Notes: generated by a model not told the origin, from the letters alone. A stretch of 64,000 nucleotides of DNA from Pseudomonas gozinkensis (GCF_014863585.1 NZ_CP062253.1:5145001-5209000), one strand, 5' to 3'; shown: positions 32,886-43,244, counted from the first letter of the stretch. A program made the numbers and translations.

Positions 32886-33791
32886 ATGGATCGTCTCCAA
32901 GCAATGCGGGTGTTTGTCACGGTGGTGGATCTGGGCAGCCAGTCGGCGGCGGCCGATCACCTGGACCTGTCGCGCCCGGTGGTGTCGCGCTATCTGGCGG
33001 AACTGGAAGACTGGGTCGGCGCGCGCCTGATGCACCGCACAACGCGCAAACTGAGCCTGACCGCCGCCGGCAACGAAATCCTGCCGCGCTGCCGGCAGAT
33101 GCTGGAGCTGTCCGGCGACATGCAGGCCGCCGTCAGCGAACCCGCCGATGCGCCTCGGGGTTTGCTGCGGATCAGCGTCAGCACCTCGTTCGGCCAGGCG
33201 CAACTGGCCGACGCCATGGCGGCGTTCGTCAAAGCGTATCCGGGGGTGAACATCGACCTGCAAATGCTCGATCGCACCGTGAACCTGGTGGACGAGCGCA
33301 TCGACCTGGCGATCCGCACCAGCAACGACCTCGATCCCAACCTGATCGCCCGGCGTCTGACGGTCTGCCGCTCGGTGGTCTGCGCCGCGCCCGCCTACCT
33401 GCAGGAACATCCGCAGCCGCAGCGCGTAGAAGATCTGAGCCGGCACAACTGCCTGACCCATTCCTATTTCGGCAAGAGCCTGTGGCATTTCGAGGAGGAT
33501 GGCGAGCCGGTCTCGGTGCCGGTGCAGGGCAACATCAGCGCCAACGAGGCCAGCACCCTGCTGCGCGCGACCCTGGCCGGCGCTGGCGTGGCGATGCTGC
33601 CGACCTATCAGGCCGGCGTGCATATCCACAGCGGCGAACTAATGCGCCTGCTGCCCCACGCCGAGCCGCGGCAGATGAACATCTACGCCGTGTATGCCTC
33701 GCGCAAGCACATGCCGGCGGCGTTGCGCTGCATGCTGGATTTTCTGGTGCAGCGTTTTCCCGAAAACCCGCAATGGGATATCGGGCTGTAA
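32886..33791 (+). CDS. LysR-family transcriptional regulator
   Basis: A 301-residue LTTR: winged helix at residues 1-60 (MRVFVTVVDLGSQSAAADHLDLSRPVVSRYLAELEDWVG), then a substrate-binding domain ending in a typical PAALRCMLDFLVQRF helix. It belongs to the large CrgA-like subgroup (DRTVNLVDERIDLAIRTS). It is divergent from the MBL-fold/oxidoreductase operon across a 115-base gap, and so is its likely regulator. The effector is unknown. Confidence 0.87.
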   Translation: MDRLQAMRVFVTVVDLGSQSAAADHLDLSRPVVSRYLAELEDWVGARLMHRTTRKLSLTAAGNEILPRCRQMLELSGDMQAAVSEPADAPRGLLRISVSTSFGQAQLADAMAAFVKAYPGVNIDLQMLDRTVNLVDERIDLAIRTSNDLDPNLIARRLTVCRSVVCAAPAYLQEHPQPQRVEDLSRHNCLTHSYFGKSLWHFEEDGEPVSVPVQGNISANEASTLLRATLAGAGVAMLPTYQAGVHIHSGELMRLLPHAEPRQMNIYAVYASRKHMPAALRCMLDFLVQRFPENPQWDIGL

Positions 33792-33877
33792 TCCCGCTCG
33801 CAGAGCCGCTGGCAACTCCACGGCGCTGACCTATGCTGAAAGTAGTACCCAAGGGTATTCGTTCAGAGGTCAACGCC

Positions 33878-34054
33878 ATGAACACCAGAACAAGAAGATA
33901 CCTCGCGATTTTCATCACCTGCGCGGCCACGCTGGCGCTGTACGGCACCGCGGCGTGGCGAGTGGAGCAGTTGCGACAACTGCCCCGTGAGTACGCGAGC
34001 TGCAACTTCGAGCGCTGCATCCCTCACAACGCCACCCTCAACGCCCTGCGCTGA
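33878..34054 (+). CDS. small single-helix membrane protein, 58 residues
   Basis: Starts at ATG 33878 with AGAGGTCA about 7 bases upstream. Basic N-terminus (MNTRTRRY), one membrane helix (residues 8-26), then a short periplasmic tail with two cysteines (CNFERC). Type II topology is likely. Function is unknown. The ribosome-binding site and clean topology argue that it is real. Confidence 0.55.
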   Translation: MNTRTRRYLAIFITCAATLALYGTAAWRVEQLRQLPREYASCNFERCIPHNATLNALR

Positions 34055-34065
34055 TACAGGACGTC

Positions 34066-34153
34066 TGTGGGAGTGAGCTTGCTCACGAAGGCGGCGTGTC
34101 AGGTGGCTAAACTGCCGGCTGATACACCGTCTTCGCGAGCAAGCTCGCTCCTA
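34066..34153. repeat. REPIN
   Basis: Inverted tgtgggag(t/c)gagcttgctc units between convergent genes, ending directly at the pobR stop codon. Confidence 0.88.
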
Positions 34154-34154
34154 C

Positions 34155-35051
34155 CTATTCACTCTCTTGTTGTTCGGATTTGAGTCGGTCGCGGAACGCC
34201 TTTGGCGAGATCCCCACCCGGCGCCGGAACAGGCGCGTGAAGTTGGTCGGATCGGAAAACCCCAACACCTCGGACATCTCGTAAATGGTCATGCTGGTGT
34301 AAGTCAGCAGACGCTTGGCTTCCAGCAACTGACGCTCGTGCATGATCTGCAACGCCGGCTGCCCCGCCAGTTCACGGCAGGTACCGTTGAGGTGCGAGAC
34401 GGAAATCCCCAGCCGATGGGCCAGGTCTTCGACCTTGACGTGCTGACGGTAGGTTTCTTCCACCAACTGAATGAACCCGTTGAGGTATTCGCGCTGACGC
34501 TGCGGGCGTTGCGTGGCGTTGTGACGGCGGATCGCCTGACGGCTGACCCAGACCATGATCACGCTGACCAGCGAATGCATGAGCATTTCCCGCGCCGGTT
34601 GATGGCCGTTGTACTCGGCCTGCAACGCGGTAAACAGACTGTTGAGGTATTCCGCGTCCTTGCCCGCCGGGTAACTTTCGGCCTGGGCAAGAGCCTGCAC
34701 CGCGCTGCCCAGTTGCGCCTGCAAATGGTTGATCAACGGTGTGGCGAGGGTAACGACAAATCCTTCGACGTCCTCGGAAAAACGGAATCCATGCACCGAT
34801 AACGGCGGCAGGATCTGGATCGCGGCTTCGTTCAGTTGCGTGCGTTGGCCTTCGATTTCAAGCTCTGCCTGACCTTTGAATACGAAGAGCAACTGGCACA
34901 AATCGGCATGGCGGTGGGGTTTGATTTCCCATTGGTGTTCGCGGCTGCGTTTGGAAATGGTTTCACAGTGCAGCAAGTCAGGGGTCGGCCAGTCCAGGCT
35001 TTCACCGTAGAGCTTGAACACCGGAATCGAAGGCAGGTCAGGCTTGTTCAT
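34155..35051 (-). CDS. pobR: AraC-family activator of 4-hydroxybenzoate hydroxylase
   Basis: A 298-residue AraC/XylS regulator starting MNKPDLPSIPVFKLYGE. The N-terminal cupin (HRHADLCQLLFVFKGQAELEIEG, residues about 45-70) binds the effector. Two C-terminal helix-turn-helix motifs follow (VEDLAHRLGISVSHLNGTCRELAG and EMSEVLGFSDPTNFTRLFRRRVG). It is divergent from pobA across 178 bases, the standard arrangement in Pseudomonas, so it should activate pobA in response to 4-hydroxybenzoate. A GTG at 35093 could extend it by 14 residues, but family starts favour 35051. Confidence 0.9.
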   Translation of the reverse strand: MNKPDLPSIPVFKLYGESLDWPTPDLLHCETISKRSREHQWEIKPHRHADLCQLLFVFKGQAELEIEGQRTQLNEAAIQILPPLSVHGFRFSEDVEGFVVTLATPLINHLQAQLGSAVQALAQAESYPAGKDAEYLNSLFTALQAEYNGHQPAREMLMHSLVSVIMVWVSRQAIRRHNATQRPQRQREYLNGFIQLVEETYRQHVKVEDLAHRLGISVSHLNGTCRELAGQPALQIMHERQLLEAKRLLTYTSMTIYEMSEVLGFSDPTNFTRLFRRRVGISPKAFRDRLKSEQQESE

Positions 35052-35208
35052 CACTTCAATCCAGGCCTCGAGGTTTGCGGGCGATAATCGCACCGATTGG
35101 CAGAATGTACAGGTATCGGCTCAGTTTTCACCTTCAATTGACAGACCCGCAAGGGAAAAATGCAAGCACTCGAATCCTGAAAATCATTCACCGGCCGTTG
35201 TCGCGTGA

Positions 35209-36423
<1,215 letters not shown>

Positions 36424-36502
36424 CCTGCTACCGACTTACACTGGCGAGCACTTACCCGCTCGCCCTGGCGTTGCGGGTCAATCACTGCCCGCAGGTTCGC
36501 CC

Positions 36503-38020
36503 GTGACCAATCTCAACCATCCCGAAACGCCCAAACCGGCCATTCGCAGCGTGCTGGTCGCGCTGATGATGGCGATCTTTCTCGGTGCGCTGGACCAGAC
36601 CATCGTCGCCGTTTCCATGCCGGCCATCTCCGCACAATTCAAGGACGTCAGCCTGCTGGCCTGGGTGATTTCCGGCTACATGGTGGCGATGACCGTGGCG
36701 GTGCCGATCTACGGCAAGCTCGGTGACCTGTACGGGCGGCGCAAACTGATGCTGTTCGGCATGGGCCTGTTCACCCTCGCCTCGCTGTTCTGCGGCGTGG
36801 CCCAGAGCATGGAGCAACTGGTGCTGGCGCGGATTTTCCAGGGCATCGGCGCCGGCGGGATGATTTCGGTGAGCCAGGCGATCATCGGCGATATCGTGCC
36901 GCCTCGCGAACGCGGGCGCTATCAGGGTTACTTCAGCAGCATGTACGCAGTGGCCAGCGTCGCCGGCCCGGTGCTCGGCGGTTACATGACCGAGTACCTG
37001 TCATGGCGCTGGGTGTTCCTGATCAACCTGCCGCTGGGTCTCGGCGCGTACTGGGTGGCGCGACGCAACCTGATCGGCCTGCCGATTCCCCAACGTAAAC
37101 CAATCATCGATTATCTCGGCACACTGCTGATGATCATCGGCCTGACGGCGCTGTTGCTGGCGATCACTCAGGTCGGCCAGGGCCATGCGTGGCGCAGCAG
37201 CGAAGTGCTCGGTCTGTTCGCTTGTGCGGTGGCGGTGCTGGCGGTGTTCGTCTGGCACGAGCGACGCGCCCGGGAGCCGCTGCTGCCGATGCACCTGTTC
37301 ACCAACCGCAGTGCGCTGCTGTGCTGGTGCACGATTTTCTTTTGCAGCTTCCAGGCGATTTCCCTGATCGTGCTGATGCCGCTGCGCTTCCAGAGCGTGA
37401 CCGGCGCCGGGGCGGACAGCGCGGCCCTGCACTTGTTGCCGCTGGCGATGGGGTTGCCGATCGGCGCGTATTTCGCCGGACGTCGCACCTCGATCACCGG
37501 TCGCTACAAACCACAGATTCTGACCGGCGCACTGCTGATGCCGATCTCGATCCTCGGCATGGCCTTCAGCCCGCCTGATGCGACGCTGCTCAGCAGCCTG
37601 TTCATGTTGCTCAGCGGGATCGCCGGTGGCATGCAGTTCCCGACCTCGCTGGTCGGTACGCAGAACTCGGTCGAGCAAAAGGACATCGGCGTCGCCACCA
37701 GCACCACCAACCTGTTCCGCTCACTGGGCGGTGCGGTAGGCGTGGCATTGATGTCGGCGCTGTTGCTGGCGTTGTTGCAGGATTCCAGTTTCGCCCACCT
37801 GGCCGGTAGCTCGCTGATGAGCGAAGGGCATTCCGGAAACGTGTTGCTCGACGGCCTGAACGCGGCGCCCGGTGACGCACAGAATGCTTTGCGTGCCGAA
37901 TTGCTGGTGACGTTCCGGCATTTGCTGATGGTCAGTGCGGCGGTGTCGCTGCTCGGGCTGGCGGCGGCGATTGCGATGCCGAACCGGTTGCTGCGGGGCC
38001 GTGAACACGGCGCCCGCTGA
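36503..38020 (+). CDS. MFS multidrug exporter, DHA2 (14-helix) family
   Basis: A 505-residue drug:H+ antiporter from GTG 36503 (AGG 8 bases upstream). An ATG at 36407, overlapping the end of pobA, would add a 32-residue non-conserved leader. Signatures are LGALDQTIVAVSMPAI in helix 1, the loop motif GKLGDLYGRRKLML and antiporter motif C-like GPVLGGYMTEYLSWRWVFLINLP. There are about 14 helices. It lies 79 bases after pobA on the same strand and may export aromatic or other toxic compounds; a direct link to 4-hydroxybenzoate is only positional. Confidence 0.87.
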   Translation: MTNLNHPETPKPAIRSVLVALMMAIFLGALDQTIVAVSMPAISAQFKDVSLLAWVISGYMVAMTVAVPIYGKLGDLYGRRKLMLFGMGLFTLASLFCGVAQSMEQLVLARIFQGIGAGGMISVSQAIIGDIVPPRERGRYQGYFSSMYAVASVAGPVLGGYMTEYLSWRWVFLINLPLGLGAYWVARRNLIGLPIPQRKPIIDYLGTLLMIIGLTALLLAITQVGQGHAWRSSEVLGLFACAVAVLAVFVWHERRAREPLLPMHLFTNRSALLCWCTIFFCSFQAISLIVLMPLRFQSVTGAGADSAALHLLPLAMGLPIGAYFAGRRTSITGRYKPQILTGALLMPISILGMAFSPPDATLLSSLFMLLSGIAGGMQFPTSLVGTQNSVEQKDIGVATSTTNLFRSLGGAVGVALMSALLLALLQDSSFAHLAGSSLMSEGHSGNVLLDGLNAAPGDAQNALRAELLVTFRHLLMVSAAVSLLGLAAAIAMPNRLLRGREHGAR

Positions 38021-38056
38021 CTAAAGAACACCGTCGCTCCCACAGGGGAAGTGCAT

Positions 38057-38905
38057 TCAAGCACTGTAATAACCGACCGCCACCAGCATGTTCCCGACCT
38101 TCTTCAGGTAGGCATGCTTGTCCTCGACCTTGCCGGTCACCGGGTTTTTCCAGCGGTACTCGTACTCGCCCTCATCCTGCTTGCCGATCAGCGCCAGAAT
38201 CGGTTCGCCCACCGGTTTGCCTTCGGGGTCATCGACCTTGGCGAAATCGGTATTGATCAACCGCAGGTTGGTGCCGTGGGCGACGTAGCGCCGGTTGTCG
38301 AGATTGACCACGAACACATACAAATCGTCCTGCAGGTAACCGCCCTTGAGCGAGTTGATCGCGGACAGCGTGCCCTTCTCGTCCTTGGTCAAATCGGTTG
38401 CGGCCTTGTCGAGCAATGCCTTGGCTTGCTCCGCCGATGCTCGCGGCAGGTAGTAACCCACCGCCAGAATCCTCTGACCGATGCGCTGATAGTAAACGTG
38501 CTTGCGCTCGACCTTGCCGTCGGACCAGTTCTGCCAGCGGTATTCGGCCTGCTGGATACCGTTGCCTTCCGGCACGTTCAAGGCGTCCTTGAAGGATTTC
38601 TGCAAGTCCGGCCCGAGGACCTCGCTCACGTCGCGACCGATCAATGCCGACGACGGCCCGCCACTGGCGAGCATCACGCCCTTGGTATCGACCACGAATA
38701 CGTAACGATCCTTGTCGACGAATTCGCCCTGACGGCTGAACGCCGCGAACGCCTTGTCACCGTTGTCGTGGTAATAGGCCAGGGCCTTTTCCAGCAAGGC
38801 GATGGCGGCCTTGCTGTCATCTTTTTCCGTAGTGGCCGCGTTGGCCTGACCGAAACTCGACAGCAGTACCGCGCCGAGCCAGGCCAGCTTGTGCACAAAC
38901 CCCAT
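38057..38905 (-). CDS. periplasmic tandem single-Cache sensor protein
   Basis: A 282-residue protein with a signal peptide (residues 1-23, ending GQANA) and two similar Cache modules. The first has KDRYVFVVDTKGVMLASGG, then YRWQNWSDGKVERKHVYYQRIGQRILAVGYY. The second has DDLYVFVVNLDNRRYVAHGTN, then YEYRWKNPVTGKVEDKHAYLKKVGNMLVAVGYY. There is no kinase, methyl-accepting or GGDEF output domain, so it is a stand-alone ligand-binding protein that may work with a partner receptor. Ribosome-binding site GAGGG is 8 bases upstream. Confidence 0.82.
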   Translation of the reverse strand: MGFVHKLAWLGAVLLSSFGQANAATTEKDDSKAAIALLEKALAYYHDNGDKAFAAFSRQGEFVDKDRYVFVVDTKGVMLASGGPSSALIGRDVSEVLGPDLQKSFKDALNVPEGNGIQQAEYRWQNWSDGKVERKHVYYQRIGQRILAVGYYLPRASAEQAKALLDKAATDLTKDEKGTLSAINSLKGGYLQDDLYVFVVNLDNRRYVAHGTNLRLINTDFAKVDDPEGKPVGEPILALIGKQDEGEYEYRWKNPVTGKVEDKHAYLKKVGNMLVAVGYYSA

Positions 38906-38967
38906 GACGCATCCCTCGTTCTTGTTGGTGTTTCAAGAGCGTAGACGGCCTGAAGGCATGTATGGAT

Positions 38968-38986
38968 ATTCAGAAAGCTTCTGAAT
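38968..38986. promoter_or_regulatory. inverted repeat upstream of the Cache gene
   Basis: Perfect 8-base arms ATTCAGAA and TTCTGAAT around AGC, 63 bases before the Cache protein start. Candidate operator. Confidence 0.4.
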
Positions 38987-38991
38987 GTTGC

Positions 38992-39021
38992 TGTGGCGAG
39001 GGCGTTCGCTCCCTCGCCACA
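38992..39021 (-). terminator. hairpin / REP-like element after the coiled-coil gene
   Basis: Eleven-base arms TGTGGCGAGGG and complement lie 9 bases beyond the stop of the 39030 gene. The sequence resembles a dispersed Pseudomonas palindrome more than a T-tailed terminator. Confidence 0.5.
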
Positions 39022-39029
39022 CAAGAGGC

Positions 39030-39905
39030 TTACGGACGGGCGTTGAGTTGCTGTTGCAGGTTCTGGATCTGCGCTTGCAGGGTGTTGATGTTGCGGGTCA
39101 TCTGCCCACGAAACGCATCGAACTCGGCGGTGTTGGTGCCGCCCTGCGCAGCGGCCGGACGGTTGTCCTGCTCGCTCTTGAGGATGACGATTTCCTGCTC
39201 CAGACGATCGATCGCAGGGTTCGACCCACCTTGTTTTTTCAGGGCCGAGATGTCGGCACCGAGGCTCTTGAACTGCGCGTCGAAGCCTTTGACCTGGGCA
39301 TCCAGGCTCTTGAGCTGGGCGTCGACCTTGCTGGTGTCGGCCGGTGTGCTTTTCAGCGTCGCCAGTTCGGCGCTCAGGGCTTTGACCTGGGCTTGCAACT
39401 GGGTGTTGGCGGTCTGTTGTTCGGTGGTCTGCGCGGTCATCTGCGCCAGGCGCTTGTCCAGATCTGTCGCCTGCCCGGCCACGCCCTGCTGCTGTTTGCT
39501 CTGATCCTGAAGCGCGCTTTGCAGCTGTTTGATCTGCAGCTTCAGGGCTTCACTGTCGGTGGTGACGTTGGTCTGGCTGGCCACGACCTTGCCGGAAATG
39601 TCCTGCAGGCGCCCCGCCGCTTCCTCACTGATGCGCGCGAAACTTTCCTGAGTCGCCACCAGTTGCTGCTCCATCAGCGAAATCTGCTGGAAGCTCCACC
39701 AGGCCAGACCGATGAATGCAAAGAACAATGCGCCGACCAGTGCCCACAACGGCCCGGTGCTGGCAGCCTTGACCTTGACCACCGGCGGCGTGCGCGAATG
39801 CACGGTGGTGCGGGCGGTGGCCGGAAAATCGTCGTCATCGAGGGTATCGGCGCGCAGGCTCGGTACATCGTCGAAATCGTCGTGGGCATCGTTACGCATG
39901 GACAT
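39030..39905 (-). CDS. single-pass membrane protein with long coiled coil
   Basis: A 291-residue protein. An acidic cytoplasmic N-terminus (residues 1-45) is followed by one membrane helix (about 52-72, LWALVGALFFAFIGLAWW). A long glutamine-rich heptad region then runs almost to the C-terminus (ISEEAAGRLQDISGK to NTLQAQIQNLQQQL). It has no nucleotide-binding motif, although relatives are sometimes labelled ATPase. It probably projects a rod into the periplasm. Start 39905 has AAGG about 9 bases upstream. Confidence 0.75.
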   Translation of the reverse strand: MSMRNDAHDDFDDVPSLRADTLDDDDFPATARTTVHSRTPPVVKVKAASTGPLWALVGALFFAFIGLAWWSFQQISLMEQQLVATQESFARISEEAAGRLQDISGKVVASQTNVTTDSEALKLQIKQLQSALQDQSKQQQGVAGQATDLDKRLAQMTAQTTEQQTANTQLQAQVKALSAELATLKSTPADTSKVDAQLKSLDAQVKGFDAQFKSLGADISALKKQGGSNPAIDRLEQEIVILKSEQDNRPAAAQGGTNTAEFDAFRGQMTRNINTLQAQIQNLQQQLNARP

Positions 39906-40021
39906 TGAGGCAACCTTTGTGAAACGCGGTGATGGCAGATTGGGGCGAAGTATAAACCCCGCGGCCGCTGGGGTTGACCCTCAAGCCGTGGCGCGGTTCA
40001 GTGCCGGCCGGCAGATTCGTA

Positions 40022-41014
40022 TCAACGAATGTCCTGGGCCTTCCACCAGCCACAGAACTCATCGAGGGCCGTCCACAGACTGACTTTCGGATCGTAGTCC
40101 AGATAATGCCGGGCGCGACTGATGTCGAGGGTGAAATTTTTGTTCATCACCTGCATGCCCAGGCGCGACAGGGTCGGCTCGGGACGCCCGGGCCAGAGCT
40201 TGCACACACCTTCGTTGAGCGCCGCCACGCTGTAGGCCAGCCCGTAGGAACGGTACTTGGTGACCTGTGGGACTTCCATCTTGCGCATCACGTAATTGAC
40301 CACATCCCACAGCGGCACCGGGGCGCCGTTGCTGATGTTGTAGGCCTTGCCCAGCGCCGAGGCGTCGGCCAGCAGGCTGCTGAGCAACGCTTCGTTGAGG
40401 TTGTGCACGCTGGTGAAATCGACCTTGTTCAGACCGTTGCCGATGATCGCCAGACGCCCCTTGCGCTGCATGTTCAGCAAGCGCGGAAAGATGCTCATGT
40501 CGCCGGCGCCGGTGACGAAACGCGGGCGCAGGGCGAGGGTTTCGAGGCCGAACTCCTTGGCGCCGAAGACCTTTTGCTCGGCCAGGTATTTGGTCGCGGC
40601 GTAGTGATGCTTGAAGCTCTTGGGCACTTGTTCTTCGGTCAGGCCAAGATGATCGCGACCGTCAAAGTAGATCGATGGCGACGACAGATGCACCAGCCGC
40701 CGAACCCGTTGTTTCAGGCAGGCCTCGACCACGTTTTCGGTGACTTGCACATTGCCCTGATGGAAGTCCTGATAACGGCCCCATAAACCGACCGCGCCGG
40801 CGCAATGCACCACGGCTTCGACGTCGCTGCACAGCGCACGCACCAGATCCGGATCGCTCAAATCGCCTTGAACGAACTCGGCACCGCGACGCACCAGATG
40901 CTCGACACCCTCGGCCCGGCGACCGTTGACCCGCACGTCCAGGCCCTGCTCCAGGGCGAAACGCGCAAAGCGTCCGCCAATGAAGCCGCTTGCGCCGGTG
41001 ACCAGAATTTTCAT
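40022..41014 (-). CDS. NAD(P)-dependent epimerase/3-beta-HSD-like reductase
   Basis: A 330-residue extended SDR. N-terminal GASGFIGG (residues 7-14) binds NAD(P). Catalytic residues sit in HLSSPSIYFDG and YAATK. TGAGDMSIFPRLLNMQRKGRLAIIGNGLNKVDFTSVHNLNEA is characteristic of the 3-beta-hydroxysteroid dehydrogenase/isomerase-like group, which includes sterol and 2-alkyl-3-oxoalkanoate reductases. No biosynthetic partners are adjacent, so the substrate is open. It is separated from the argP gene by 54 bases on the same strand. Confidence 0.82.
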   Translation of the reverse strand: MKILVTGASGFIGGRFARFALEQGLDVRVNGRRAEGVEHLVRRGAEFVQGDLSDPDLVRALCSDVEAVVHCAGAVGLWGRYQDFHQGNVQVTENVVEACLKQRVRRLVHLSSPSIYFDGRDHLGLTEEQVPKSFKHHYAATKYLAEQKVFGAKEFGLETLALRPRFVTGAGDMSIFPRLLNMQRKGRLAIIGNGLNKVDFTSVHNLNEALLSSLLADASALGKAYNISNGAPVPLWDVVNYVMRKMEVPQVTKYRSYGLAYSVAALNEGVCKLWPGRPEPTLSRLGMQVMNKNFTLDISRARHYLDYDPKVSLWTALDEFCGWWKAQDIR

Positions 41015-41068
41015 GTAGAGCTCCGCTGTCTTTCGTTTTGCCTGATTCGTGAGTCTTGACGCTGGCCG

Positions 41069-41962
41069 TCAGTCCAACGGCACCAGCCATTGCGCCGACG
41101 AGCGCACCAATTGCTCGGTCAACAGCCCGAGCAACTGACCGCCATTGCGCCAATGATGCCAGTACAAGGGCACGTCGATCGGTTTATCTGGCAACAGTTC
41201 GCGCAGCACACCGCGCTCCAGTTGCTCGCGCACCTGTAACTCCGGCACCAGTCCCCAGCCGAGCCCGACTTCTGTCAGGCGGATAAAACCTTCGGACGAC
41301 GGGCACAAATGATGCTCGAAAACACCATCGACACCGAGGGAGGCGAGGTAGCGATGCTGGAGAAAATCGTCAGGGCCGAAGACCAATGCGGGGGTGCGCG
41401 GCAATTGTTCGGCCCGCACGCCGTCGGGGAAATGCCGCTCAATGAACGCCGGACTGGCCAACGCCCGATAGCGCATCGCCCCGAGCAGCACGCTGCGCGC
41501 ACCCGCCACCGGCCGTTCACTGGCGCACAGACAACCGGCCACCTCACCGGCGCGCATGCGCTTGAGGCCGACGGTCTGGTCTTCGACGATCAAGTCCAGC
41601 AACAGATGTTGTTCGGCGCAGAAGCCGCCCACCGCCTCGGCCCACCAGGTGGCGAGGCTGTCGGCGTTCAGGGCGATGCGCAGGCGTTCCGGCAGACCTT
41701 CTTCGTCCAGCGCCGGCACCAGCGTCTGCAAATCCCGCTCAAGCAGACGCACCTGCTGCACATGGTTGAGCAAGCGCCGGCCAATCTCGGTCGGCGACGG
41801 CGGCGTGCCGCGCACCAAAACCGGCTGGCCGACCCGCGCTTCCAGCAGTTTGATCCGCTGGGAAATCGCCGATTGCGAAAGGCCCAGCACCTGCGCCGCC
41901 CGTTCGAATCCGGCCTGCTCGACCACGGCGGCCAGAGCGGAAAGCAATTTGTAGTCGAACAT
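41069..41962 (-). CDS. argP: LysR-family regulator ArgP (IciA)
   Basis: A 297-residue LTTR with N-terminal winged helix LLSALAAVVEQAGFERAAQVLGLSQSAISQRIKLLEARVGQPVLVR, which matches ArgP/LysG. The effector domain includes NADSLATWWAEAV and the C-terminal LYWHHWRN segment. ArgP binds lysine and arginine and activates basic-amino-acid export. It is divergent from an ACT-domain gene and argO across 96 bases, the expected layout. Confidence 0.9.
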   Translation of the reverse strand: MFDYKLLSALAAVVEQAGFERAAQVLGLSQSAISQRIKLLEARVGQPVLVRGTPPSPTEIGRRLLNHVQQVRLLERDLQTLVPALDEEGLPERLRIALNADSLATWWAEAVGGFCAEQHLLLDLIVEDQTVGLKRMRAGEVAGCLCASERPVAGARSVLLGAMRYRALASPAFIERHFPDGVRAEQLPRTPALVFGPDDFLQHRYLASLGVDGVFEHHLCPSSEGFIRLTEVGLGWGLVPELQVREQLERGVLRELLPDKPIDVPLYWHHWRNGGQLLGLLTEQLVRSSAQWLVPLD

Positions 41963-42058
41963 CAGTTTTCCTAATGAGCGATCAGCACTATTGGTTTTTC
42001 TTATACAGCGTCAACCGGGAGAATAGCCAGCAAGCACTCTTTATCAAGGACCACCATC

Positions 42059-42460
42059 ATGGCTGGCGAAACCTCATTGACCACCCTGCTGCGCAGCATG
42101 AGCCCGCAGCTCAATGCCGGCGAATACGTGTTCTGCACCCTGCGCGACGGCCAGTTGCCGAGCGGCCTGGAAGTTGTAGGCAGTTTCCGTGAACAGGAAG
42201 GCCTGACAGTGATTCTCGAACGATCCCACGCCGAGCGCGCCGGTTTCAGCTTCGACTACGTCGCAGCCTGGATCACCCTGAACGTGCATTCGGCGCTGGA
42301 AGCGGTCGGCCTGACTGCCGCTTTCGCCACCGCACTGGGCAAGGCCGGTATCAGTTGCAACGTGATCGCCGGTTATTACCACGACCATTTGTTCGTCGGT
42401 CAGGCCGACGCCGAACGCGCCATGCAAGTGCTGCGCGATCTCGCAGCCAACGCGGAGTAA
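42059..42460 (+). CDS. ACT-domain protein (ACT_3/DUF2241 type)
   Basis: A 133-residue cytosolic protein with two ACT-like units. The first runs from LNAGEYVFCTLRDG through GLEVVGSFREQEGLTVILE. The second runs from AWITLNVHSALEAVGLTAAFATALGKAGISCNVIAGYYHDHLFV. ACT domains usually bind amino acids. It is cotranscribed with argO (5-base gap) and faces argP, so it may sense arginine or lysine for this export unit (inference). AAGGA lies 9 bases before the start. Confidence 0.82.
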   Translation: MAGETSLTTLLRSMSPQLNAGEYVFCTLRDGQLPSGLEVVGSFREQEGLTVILERSHAERAGFSFDYVAAWITLNVHSALEAVGLTAAFATALGKAGISCNVIAGYYHDHLFVGQADAERAMQVLRDLAANAE

Positions 42461-42465
42461 CCGTC

Positions 42466-43068
42466 ATGTGGCAAAGCTATACCAACGGTTTGCTGGTGGC
42501 GTTCGGGCTGATCATGGCGATCGGCACCCAGAATGCCTTTGTCCTGGCCCAGAGCCTGCGGCGTGAACATCACCTGCCGGTCGCCGCGTTGTGCGTCGCC
42601 TGCGATGCATTGTTGGTGGCGGCCGGTGTGTTCGGTCTGGCCACGGTGCTGGCGCAGAACCCGACGTTGCTGGCAGTTGCCCGCTGGGGCGGGGCGGTGT
42701 TCCTGATCTGGTACGGCAGCCAGGCATTGCGCCGGGCCTTCTCGAAACAGAGCCTGCAACAGGATGAAAACCAGACCGTGCGTTCGCTACGGGCGGTGAT
42801 GCTCAGTGCACTGGCGGTGACGTTGCTCAACCCGCACGTCTATCTCGACACCGTTTTGCTGATCGGTTCTCTCGGCGCACAACAGTCGGTGCCCGGCGCT
42901 TATGTCGTGGGCGCGGCGAGTGCTTCGTTGCTGTGGTTCTTCACCCTGGCGTTCGGCGCGGCATGGCTCGCACCGTGGCTGGCACGGCCGAGTACGTGGC
43001 GGATTCTGGACTTGCTGGTGGCGGTAATGATGTTCACGGTGGCAGGGCAATTGATATTGGCTTCATGA
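42466..43068 (+). CDS. argO: arginine/lysine exporter, LysE family
   Basis: A 200-residue inner-membrane exporter with about six helices. The LysE/ArgO signatures GLIMAIGTQNAFVLAQSLRREH (residues 13-34) and LLNPHVYLDTVLLIGSLG are present. ATG 42466 follows GGAG by 8 bases. A longer frame to 42355 overlaps the ACT gene and is not coding. It exports L-arginine and possibly lysine or canavanine under ArgP control. Confidence 0.92.
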   Translation: MWQSYTNGLLVAFGLIMAIGTQNAFVLAQSLRREHHLPVAALCVACDALLVAAGVFGLATVLAQNPTLLAVARWGGAVFLIWYGSQALRRAFSKQSLQQDENQTVRSLRAVMLSALAVTLLNPHVYLDTVLLIGSLGAQQSVPGAYVVGAASASLLWFFTLAFGAAWLAPWLARPSTWRILDLLVAVMMFTVAGQLILAS

Positions 43069-43244
43069 TTTATTCCAAACAGCTCTGGAACCTCTATCCC
43101 ACACAGTTGTTGCGTGGTTAAGCCGCACCCCCGGTGCTATGATCCGAACCCTGCGCCGCAAAGAGTAAAAACTCGCCGGTGCATTTCTGGCCGCCCGTGA
43201 TCGGCCTTGCGCTCACCGCAACAGACCTGATTAGGAGAATCATC

